DNA of 64,000 bases, from the NCBI GenBank assembly GCA_014218235.1, contig CM024755.1:102776948-102840947 (forward strand), read 5' to 3'. Of the stretch, positions 55,968 through 64,000 are shown one piece after another; within the stretch, counting starts at the first letter, position 1, and the number at the start of each line of letters is the position of its first letter. The notes beneath the pieces were generated by a model. It worked only from the letters and a program-made list of their open reading frames with translations, made no database searches and was not told the origin of the DNA. The DNA comes from Colocasia esculenta. Lineage: Eukaryota > Streptophyta > Magnoliopsida > Alismatales > Araceae. A program made the translations under genes and the position numbers.

Positions 55968-56832
55968 TCAAACAAGTATGGATACGTCTTGTACATTGGC
56001 CAACTCCCAAGTGTCTTCTCTACCCTGCCTATTCTCCCATCGGATCTTTACCAGCTCAATATCCTTATTCCTTAACCTTTGTATTCGGCTACCTGTAATC
56101 ATCACTGGATACTCTGGCATGGATATATCTGGTTTCAAATCATCACGAGTGTATCTAACAATCTGCGAAGGGTCCCGAATATATTTCCTTAATATTGAAA
56201 CATGGAACACGTCGTGAGCATCCGTGAAGTCTACCGAAAGCTCCAACCTGTATGTTGTCTCACTAATCCTTTTCAAAATCTGGAACGGACCCACATACCT
56301 GGGACTCAACTTACCCTTCTTGATAAACCTCAATACACCCTTGGTTGAAGAAACCCTCAAAAACACATAGTCACCGACTTCAAACTGTAGGGGCCTGCGC
56401 CATGTATCCGCATAACTCTTTTGCCTGCTTTGTGCCATTTGAAGCTTCTCTTTTATGAACTTTACCATTTCTGCACATTGATGCACCAATTCTAGTCCCA
56501 TTACCTGCCTTTCACCCACTTCATGCCAATTTAACGGTGTTCTACAAGGTCTTCCATAAAGTGCTTCATATGGTGCCATGTCGATACTTGTGTGATACCT
56601 GTTGTTGTAGGCAAATTCGACCATACCTAAATGTTGTTCCCATCTGTCGCCCCAAACTAAACAGCAAGCTCGTAGCATATCTTCAATGGTCTGGATTGTC
56701 CTTTCCATTTGTCCATCGGTTTTGGGATGGTATGCTGAACTACACCTCAACTGTGTACCTACAACCCGCTGCAAACTCCTCCAAAAATCGGATGTAAACC
56801 TGGGATCCATGTCTGAAACAATAGTGACCGGT
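55968..56832 (-). pseudogene. pol: C pol end: integrase core to chromodomain-like tail, 5' truncated
   Basis: Open on minus from the D2 junction at 56832 to a stop at 55968, with no internal break. It starts inside the integrase core at PVTIVSDMDPRFTSDF (Asp present, Met where Arg is usual). Then come HPKTDGQMERTIQ with the catalytic Glu, VEFAYNNRYHTSI, RQKSYADTWRR, FEVGDYVFLRV, LSPRYVGPFQI and HDVFHVSILRKYIRDPSQ. It ends in a chromodomain-like segment RIQRLRNKDIELVKIRW followed by DTWE. This is the best preserved coding stretch in the window. Upstream pol is separated by insertion of D2 and is not in the window, so the protein cannot be made whole. Tekay/Del-type. Confidence 0.88.
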
Positions 56833-57649
56833 TGTCACGCCCCGACGTGGAATATCAAAACATGAGGCAGTTGCGAATAAACGGGTACAGAGCGAGTACT
56901 AGACATCACACCATAGAACAAGAAATAAACACTAAAGCATATTCTTCTCATTAATAATTTCCAATGTCTAGTTACAACCACTAATATCAGAGCCATTCTA
57001 TAGGGCCCAATTACATTGAATAAATGCAAAAGAGTAAACTAAGACTCTATCATAATACTAAGATGCTAGGATACTCTTGGTCATTCCCGTCCTTTTGAGT
57101 GTCACGTTCATCCTCGGTCTCACCTAAGAACACAAAGACAAATAACGTAGGGTGAGCGATAACGCCCAGTAGGACTTAAATCTCAGGATCAAGCAGGCTT
57201 TAAATGATTAATGTATTAAAAGGCAGAGTAACTAATGATAGAGCGAGAGAGTCAAGTAATGTAAGAGATAGCATGAATAGCACGAGATTGAAATAGCACA
57301 AGTTTCCAAATATAGCACAAGCGTCGAGTATAGCACAATAGCAAGATGGCCATAGCACAAGTATATCAATAGCACAACGAGTATAGTACATCAATTTTGT
57401 TTGTCATGTAGACAACGAGAGAATATAGCACTTTTATTGTCATTTAGATAGTCGAGATAGATAGCACTCGAATGTAATGCCAAACACTCTAGTCATTTAA
57501 CTTCCATGTGCAAATAGCACTTTCGGGCACACATTCCAGGACCAGACCGGGCTCTTTATATATTTTCAGGCATTAGTTATATTGCTTATCTTTAGACAAT
57601 CAGTCAATGGCCAATAGAGAGTACCAAGAAATAGATGAGGGGACTAGAT

Positions 57650-57665
57650 GAATAGACAAGATAGT
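57650..57665. repeat. LINE target-site duplication, left
   Basis: GAATAGACAAGATAGT, identical to 58249-58264. Confidence 0.93.
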
Positions 57666-58089
57666 CTTCCGGGACAAGCACGGCAATGTTCTTCTGGCCT
57701 TTTCTAATTACTATGGTGCAGGGAATAGTCTTATTGCTGAAGCTAGAGCTTTGTGTGATGGTCTGCGGTTAGCTCATTTTGTGGGAGTTCGTTTGTCAGC
57801 TATCTATTCGGACTCTTCTACTCTTGTCCAATCCATGCAACAGGGTAAATGTCCAAGTTGGCTCATCCATCGTTGGTGGCGTTCTTCTAGGGACCTGCTG
57901 GACAACGGCTCCTCTCTTGTTCATGTCTTCCGGGAAACAAATCAAGTTGCAGACCGGCTTGCCAACCATGCCATTTACACTATGTGTAATGAGGTTTTCT
58001 GGGGCTTTAAATGTTTGCCTTATGCTTGTAAAGGGCCGCTACTGATTGATAAAATCGGCCTCCTGAACATTCGACTGTCCTATTGTTAA
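57666..58089 (+). pseudogene. LINE ORF2 C-terminus, RVT_3-type RNase H
   Basis: In LINE ORF2 this domain removes RNA from the RNA-DNA hybrid. The frame is open from the truncation point to TAA at 58087-58089, about 140 codons. Visible motifs in order are NSLIAEARALCDGLRLA (catalytic Glu), IYSDSSTLVQSM (catalytic Asp), and HVFRETNQVADRLANHA (His and final Asp). The first catalytic Asp motif of this fold lies upstream of the truncation and is missing. There is no start codon or promoter. The preserved frame suggests a young insertion or one copied from an active element. The C-terminal CX2-type cysteines (MCNEV, CLPYACKG) are weak and probably not a finger. Confidence 0.88.
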
Positions 58090-58248
58090 GGGGTCGGGTA
58101 TACCGTGTATTGCTTCCATTTTTATATATCAATAAAATTCTAGGCAATGGGTTGATCGCCTGGGGGGGTGAGCACATTATCCTCCTCTGGAGGAGAATGC
58201 ACCCGACTGGTCGCTGACCCTGTTGTCCTTTTAAAAAAAAAAAAAAAA
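57666..58248 (+). mobile_element. 5'-truncated LINE insertion with poly(A) tail
   Basis: A 583-bp insertion ends in 16 A residues (58233-58248) and is flanked by a perfect 16-bp duplication. This is the hallmark of target-primed reverse transcription. Only the C-terminal RNase H-like region and about 140 bp of 3' untranslated DNA are present. Confidence 0.95.
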
Positions 58249-58264
58249 GAATAGACAAGATAGT
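58249..58264. repeat. LINE target-site duplication, right
   Basis: GAATAGACAAGATAGT directly after the poly(A) tail. Confidence 0.93.
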
Positions 58265-59029
58265 AGAGAGAGTGTGAACAAATGAGAGAATCGAGTATAG
58301 ATGAGAGCTACAGGTCATAGCACACATAACGTCGAGTAACGGGCGATAGTAACAGTTGCACAACACGCGCGATTGGTGTCGGCAATCAGGTGGAATTCAC
58401 TACCTTCCACTGGCTATGTTAAGCACAGGTCCAGATGTTCGGCATGATTTAAGATAAGAGCAAATTTCTAATAGCCAGTTGGATCATGTTGATCCCTAAA
58501 GGGTATCATAGGTGTTATGGTACAACCAGCTCGTCGACCATGTGGGAACCCATGGACAGAGGAGACTTACGGACGCCTTGAACAAGGATTCACTAATCTG
58601 ACAGAAGGAGTATCCGACGGAGAGTTCATCCAAGTCAAGAAAAAGTGTGTATAGAGAAACAAGTGCCCAATGTTCTAGAGGAATTCTAGAACAGTGGAGC
58701 GTCAGTAACAGTATTCCAAACATCGCATGATACGAAGACAAGTTCATTTTAAAAAATATGGCAATTTAAATATATTATTAAAGTAAATTACCAGATTTAT
58801 TATGAGATATTTTCATGCCAAGTTAAGCCATATCGGATGGTTCAAAGTGTGTGCATGTGTCAAGAGAATCATGGAGATGTAATTATCACGTGGATGACTT
58901 TTAAATAACTTAATAATTTATTCAAATTTATCCACTTCATTTACTGGTCTTTAAGACAATTAACAAGGGTAGGAGATTACTGTAGAAGGTCAAGACTTGC
59001 AAAATTTCAGGATTTTGATGCAAAAAGCC

Positions 59030-59170
59030 AGAACGTGACGTACTCTTGTAAGGGTCACGACAGGTCAAGTATAGAACGCAACATGGTCGTTCATGGGTCG
59101 CGACAGGGCTGTCAGGTCTGGAATCCAGATCGCGACAGTACTGCCTGTCGCGTTCAGAACACGACAGAGA
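59030..59170. repeat. GTCGCGAC motif cluster in the D2 LTR
   Basis: Eight or so GTCGCGAC, CGCGACAG and AACGCGAC-like cores; counterpart of 4018-4215 in D1, more mutated (several CG changed to CA or TG). Confidence 0.7.
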
Positions 59171-60235
59171 CTAAGATTCTTGAATCCAAGACAAAGTACA
59201 CTAATTTCACAAGCAATGAAAATTCTTGAAACCAGTTCTAAACGAATCTAGACATGCAAGAGTACTTCCAGTAAATAGGAATTTGAAAACTATCATGGTC
59301 TCGTCATGGTTCTAACAAGTTAAACATGAAGTAACATGAATCTATGTACAGTAGAGGTGAACGATTTAATTCACAAAGCAGGGTGGATGAAAATTAGGGC
59401 TTTCAGGGGCAAAAGACTCCTAACAATCATCAGTATCCCCAGTAAAAATTTTGTGACATGGGGATGAGTATGCATGAAGATCTAGAATTAATAAGAAGGG
59501 TCCGGTTCATGAAAGTTATAGAACTTCAAAAATCTAGAACAAAAGATTGGCTCGATGGAAAATTATGAAACAAGAGGGGTTTTGTTCCTGATGGTTGGAA
59601 CAATCTACAGACGAGTTTAATTGGATTTTGCTTGTGAGAACGCCTACCTTTGGCTCGTTTCCCTCTTCTAGGGCTAGAACTTGAAGAACAGGGTTGATGG
59701 CTTGAGAGGTCCTTCTCCCCACAAGATCTCCCCTTCCTTGGCCTCTCCTCCGGGTCCAGCAAGCCCCAGCAACGTGTTAGGGCCGGCCATGGAGAGATTG
59801 GAGAGTATTTACGTCTCCTTTGTTTCTATTTCCTAATAGGACTCTAACCCCTATTAAATTCCGAGTTTTCTTTATTTAATTCCACCTTCCAAGCTTTCCA
59901 CTTCCTATTTGGGTTAGGATGAGAGCTAAATTCATGGCCAAGCCATTAGGGTAGAGTTAGGAATCCAATTCTAACTCAAACTACTAATTTTAATACTTTA
60001 TTACCCCTTTATATTTTTATAATATTAAGTTACGAATTTAGGGTATTTCCCTATTATTCCACCTTTAAAAATTCCTAATTTGGCCCAACAAATTTTAGAG
60101 GGTCCATTTAATAAAGCCCATTACTTCTTTTCATTTAGTGGGTTTTAATTAATTCTCTTTTCTTTGATTTTCCAATTGACTTAATTTTTTTTTAACATTA
60201 TAATTTTTTTATTTTTGAAAATCCAAGTTGCTACA

Positions 60236-60271
60236 TCCTCCCCCTTTTAAAAGAATTTGGTCCCCAAATTC
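60236..60271 (-). promoter_or_regulatory. Polypurine tract and hairpin of D2
   Basis: Minus strand CTTTTAAAAGGGGGAGGA before LTR start TGTAGCAAC. Inverted repeat GAATTTGG/CCAAATTC (60253-60260, 60264-60271). Confidence 0.82.
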
Positions 60272-60329
60272 ATAAGATCATAATGGAGAGAATGTCTTAC
60301 CGAAAAGATCGGGGTAGTTTCGTCTTTAC

Positions 60330-62188
60330 CTGTTGGTAAGTAAGGCAGTGAGCGACATGTTCGGCTACCTCTCTCTTCATATTCGGCCATCAAAACGTTC
60401 TTTTCATGTCTTAATACATCTTGGTACCTCCAGGATGAATAGTGTACTTTGTCTTGTGAGCTTCATCCATTAACTTTCTCTTCAGTTCTTCATTGTCGGG
60501 GACGCATGTCCTTCCTTGAAATACTAGCCTTCCATCTTCGGTCATAGCAAAGTCTGGTCTTTCAACTAAGATTTTCTGGATGCGAACGAAGAATGGATCG
60601 CTATCTTATTGAGCTTTAATCTCTTTCAGCATGTCGGATTGAATCCTGGTATTGGCAATCAAGACTCGATCCTCCCTATGTTCAATATTCAAGTCTAACC
60701 TTGCGAATTGCTCTAGTAGTTGCATCTCGCCAAGAACTAGACTCGAAACAGATGCCATCGGCTTTCTACTAAGAGCATCAGCCACGGCGTATCCCTTGTC
60801 TAGATGCTATTGGATGTTGAAGTCGAAATCCTTTAGGTATTCTAGCCATCTTCTCTGTCTCATGTTGAGTTCCTTCTAGGAAAATATATACTTCAAACTC
60901 TTGTGGTCTGAGTAGACAGTGAATTGCTCTCCATATAGGTAATGTCTCTAGATTTTTAAGGCGAAGACTATGGCAGCCAACTCAAGATCATGCACAGGGT
61001 AGTTGACTTCATGTGTCTTCAGTTGTCTTGAAGAATAGGCAATGACCTTCTCCTTTTGCATCAATACACACCCTAGCCCAATTTCTGAGGCATCGGTGTA
61101 GATAGAGAAACCTTCTCCCTCTATTGGAAGAGCGAGAACAGGTGCAGAGGTCAAACATTCTTTCAGAGTTTGAAAACTCTTCTCACATTCTTTACTCCAG
61201 GAGTAGGGATTCTCCTTTCGTGTTAGAGGCGTGAGAGGAACGGCGATCTTGGAGAAGTCCTTGATGAGCCACCTGTAGTAGCCAGCCAGTCCTAAGAAGC
61301 TTATGATTTCTGTGATGTTGGTTGGTCTCTCCCAATTAAGTACAGCTTCGACTTTGGAGGGATCAACGGAGATGCCGTCTTTCGAGATGACACGGCCCAA
61401 GAAGGACACTTCTTCGAGCCAGAATTTGCACTTGCTCAGTTTTGCGTAAAGTTTGTTGTCTCGCAAGACTTGCAGTGCTATCTTCAGATGTTCTTCTTTG
61501 GTCTTAGAACATATAAGGATATCGTCGATGAAGACGACCACGAACTTGTCAAGGTATGGCCGATATTTGTTGTTCATGAGTTGCATAAAGGCTGCAGGAG
61601 CATTGGTTAGACCAAAAGGCATAACGATGAATTCATAGTGTCCATACCTGCTCCTGAAAGCCATTTTGAAGATATCGTCATCCTTGATTCTCATTTGATG
61701 ATAGCCAGATCGAAGATCGATCTTGGAGAAATATTGAGCTTCAGATATTTGGTCGAACAGTTCATCGACCCGAGGCAATGGATACTTATTCTTGATGGTC
61801 AGCTGATTGAGTTGACGATAGTCGATGCATAGTCTCATCGATCCATCTTTCTTTTTAATGAATAGCACAGGTGCCCCCCATGGGGAAGTACTTGGTTTGA
61901 TGAACCCTTTCTCTAATAGCTTCATCAGTTGTGCCCTCAATTCCTTTAGCTCGGCAGGTGACAACCGGTACGGTTGACGCGATTCCGGGGCAGCTCCAGG
62001 GATCAACTCAATGGCGAAATTGACATCACGTTCCGGGGAATCCCTAGCAGATCTTTGGGAAATACATCTGGGTAATCCTAGACTATGTGGATGTCTTCTA
62101 TTTTAGAACCCTTCTTTTCAACTATTACGACTGCAAGGAAAGCAAAGCAACCTTTCCTTATCATGTTGTGGGCCTTTATGGTGAAAGA
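60330..62188 (-). pseudogene. pol: D2 pol: RT and RNase H, integrase deleted
   Basis: On minus from 62188. End of protease region (IEDIHIV*DYPDVFPKDLL, then a one-base shift near 62040) runs into RT, which is open from 62006 to 60948: SPWGAPVLFIKKKDGSMRL, FGLTNAPAAF, catalytic FIDD (near 61530), SFLGLAGYYRW, then RNase H YTDASEIGLGC. Downstream, stops interrupt KI*RHYLYG (TGG expected), FS*KEL (CAG expected), AQ*DSD and MY*DMK (CAA likely), F*WPN (TGG expected). The integrase zinc domain begins (HPGGTKM, CLTYQQVKTK), but the sequence then jumps at about 60330 to the last bases before the hairpin. The integrase core and chromodomain-like tail are deleted, about 1.1-1.2 kb by comparison with A. 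Upstream gag is cut away by L2. Confidence 0.88.
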
Positions 62189-63115
62189 TGTGCAAAATTA
62201 TCCAATATGGTAATCTAGAAGGGGGGGTTGAATAGATTACTATCTATTAGATATACTATGACCTTCTTTTTGATGGAAACACTAACTTTTGATATTTCAA
62301 ACAGAGTTTAAATCAAACTAAGATGTGTGTTAATTGTAAGTAGATAGAGTAGCAATTTATCAAGCGTGTGAAAGATCAACGTGCCTACCAAACATCTAGT
62401 GTGAAACGTTCAAACCACAGACACGATGATTTAAGGTGGTTCGGAGTACACAACTTGTGTATCCTACGTCCACCGTCCACACACACACGCAGAAAGACTG
62501 CTTATCAGCAAGTTCACTCGCTACAACACACACACACTCACGTCGTCTGATGTAAACCACGATCAGAACAACATGACAAACGTGAATCAAGCACAAGGAC
62601 GCTTGACTCAACAACACACACATACGAGATATGAAAAACATAGATAAAGAAGAGTTCAGAGTTGAGATTTCAAATCCTGATGTGGAACTCTTCATATGAT
62701 CGTCCCGATGTGCTTCAAGCTTCGTCTTGACAGGTATCAGTTGATGGAGAAGCTTGAGAGATGGACAATCTGACTTCAATCCCGTTCGGAGGATGTCTCT
62801 TTGGTTGCCTGGACGGACGGTTGAAGCAGAGCAGCAGAAAGATCTTCTCTCTTGAGACTTTGCTAGGGTTTTGTGTGGTGGCTGCTTCTGTATGAAAATA
62901 ACTCCAAAGAGTTCCTTTTATATGGGTGTTTAAGTATGGAGAGTTGTGACAATTGGAAACACCCAATTCGGAAGCGTATGGAGATCTCGTATTGAGATTT
63001 TCTCTTCGTATGTAGACAGCAAGAAATGCATCTATCGACAGATGTAGATAGACTTGCAAAAGGCAGAAGGCTGGGCTTTCCGGGAGACAGTTCCCTGTGT
63101 GGATCTGTCACGCCC
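62189..63115 (+). mobile_element. Copia-like LTR L2
   Basis: Related to L1: TCTAGAAGGGGG then TTGAATAGATT near 62213, and GGTGGTTCGGAGTACACAAC with TGTGTATCCTACGTCCACC near 62436-62480 followed by an AC-rich run. Starts TGTGC at 62189 inside D2 pol. Cut on the right by the G LTR at 63116, so its own 3' end is unseen. TATA-like TATATAAAAG is visible only on the opposite strand near 62920. No coding domain. Confidence 0.55.
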
Positions 63116-64000
63116 CTCCAATTTAGCAGCGGAATAAATCGGAGGGAGACGCGAACAACGAGTATGGTAACGACAATTGCGCATACTTTTGCAAACATCA
63201 GAGCATCTAATAAACAAGAATTGGAATAAACTCTTTATTTCATTATAAAATCACTAAGACTATTACAACCACTAATTCAGAGCCACACATAAGGCTTAAT
63301 GACATCATTAAATTGAAAAGAAATCTAAAACAATCACTACTAGACTCCATGGTGCTAGGGTAACTTCGTCATTTGACTCCAAGTCACTCATCACTCTGGT
63401 CCCGTCCCATTGGTACGTATAACGTCATCGTCCAACTTACCTGAGACACAATAACAAATAACAAAGGGTGAGCGATAACGCCCAGTAGGACTTAAATCTC
63501 AATAGTCAAGCAGGCTTTAAATGATTAATGCTTTAAATGGTAGAGTAACTAATGATAGAGAGAGTCATGTAAAGTTGAGAAAGTAATAGCACAAGTAACA
63601 TGGTTCAAATAGCAGATGAATCAAGTATAGCATGATGACTAAAGTCAAGTCACGATAGAAAACAATAACAACAATAGCAAGTAACGATATTGTCAAGAAT
63701 AGCGAGCGACATGTATAGCAAGAAGAGATGATAGTAGATGGTCATGTAAAGAGTAAATTGCACTTTGATTGATTTACATCAATCGAGATAGTATAGCACT
63801 TTTGATTAACTTTCGTCAATCAAAATACTAATGGCACTTTGGTTATCCGTAGATAGCTGAGAGAAAATATAGCACTTTTATTGTCAATAGACAACGAGAG
63901 AGTGTAGCACTTTGAATGTGATCAAATCACGATAGAACGCAATAACTCAAGATAGCAAGTATCAAGTAGAGCAAGTAGAGCGTATGACAAGTTAGCGTGT
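63116..64000 (-). mobile_element. D-related LTR G, runs off the window
   Basis: Starts TGTCACGCCCC. Colinear with D1 and D2: ACTATTACAACCACTAAT, GGTGAGCGATAACGCCCAGT and AAGCAGGCTTTAAAT phrases. Hairpin 63469-63474/63479-63484 and acceptor-like GTCTCAG (ending 63441) on minus are present. No interior is seen. Confidence 0.8.

Larger units (their letters stand above)
56833..60235 (-). mobile_element. 3' LTR of chromovirus D2 (with LINE insertion)
   Basis: TGTCACG (56833) to GCTACA (60235): 3,403 bp including 599 bp due to the LINE and its duplication, hence about 2,804 bp originally. Homologous to D1. On minus: TATA-like region near 59810, donor AAAG|GTAGGC (intron start 59647), hairpin (57153-57158, 57163-57168), acceptor TTCTTAG ending at 57124. 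Inserted into C integrase. Confidence 0.87.

Overview
This window is intergenic plant DNA made almost entirely of nested LTR retrotransposons. I found no host protein-coding gene, tRNA, rRNA or CRISPR array. The organism is a plant, probably an angiosperm with long repeat-rich intergenes. The evidence is repeated Ty3/gypsy polyproteins with a chromodomain-like C-terminus (Tekay/Del-type chromovirus signature), LTRs of about 3 kb, primer sites complementary to initiator tRNA-Met (TGGTATCAGAGC), one LINE tail with an RVT_3-type RNase H, and a degenerate Tat-lineage gag. Species cannot be named from this. Family letters used below (A, B, C, D, E, F1, F2, G, H, K, L) are mine.

Layout. 1-860: LTR-like remnant with a palindromic GTGTCGACAC array. 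861-14559: LTR of a minus-strand chromovirus (F1), split by a complete minus-strand gag-only element E (1604-13183, TSD TCACG on both sides). The 3' LTR of E is itself split by a solo LTR (D1, 2373-5366). 14560-15724: F1 pol end. 15725-19141: 3' LTR and pol tail of F2, inserted in F1 pol. 19142-26517: unclassified LTR-like DNA plus a decayed Tat-type gag (minus). 26518-27440: copia-like LTR L1 with primer site. 27448-28098: gag remnant K (minus). 28099-33443: LTR and non-coding interior of family B (plus). 33463-34556: integrase end of an A copy. 34557-46064: complete element A (two 3,277-bp LTRs). 46065-52258: truncated B LTR, B interior and B 3' LTR. 52259-55861: inverted B/C-like LTR pieces. 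55862-56832: C integrase end (minus). 56833-62188: D2 3' LTR (carrying a LINE insertion) and decayed D2 pol. 62189-63115: copia-like LTR L2. 63116-64000: G LTR running off the window.

How the parts work together. Each chromovirus LTR carries a TATA box, a leader and a primer site, followed by gag-pol and a polypurine tract. No element here encodes a full intact polyprotein. Element A is the closest to complete but has several stops and a frameshift, and three of its A/A0 copy differences are directly visible C-to-T nonsense changes. Families B and E lack pol and would need proteins in trans.

The most interesting structure crosses families. Nearly every chromovirus LTR has (i) clusters of palindromic CpG motifs on one or both sides of the promoter, (ii) a splice-donor-like site about 0.2-0.3 kb after the TATA box, (iii) a hairpin with compensatory changes followed by a splice-acceptor-like AG about 1.4-2.2 kb later, and (iv) a second covarying hairpin just before the polypurine tract. 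I read (ii) and (iii) as a leader intron lying inside the LTR. Two further GT-AG introns are visible in the gag of A and are precisely absent from the related gag of E.
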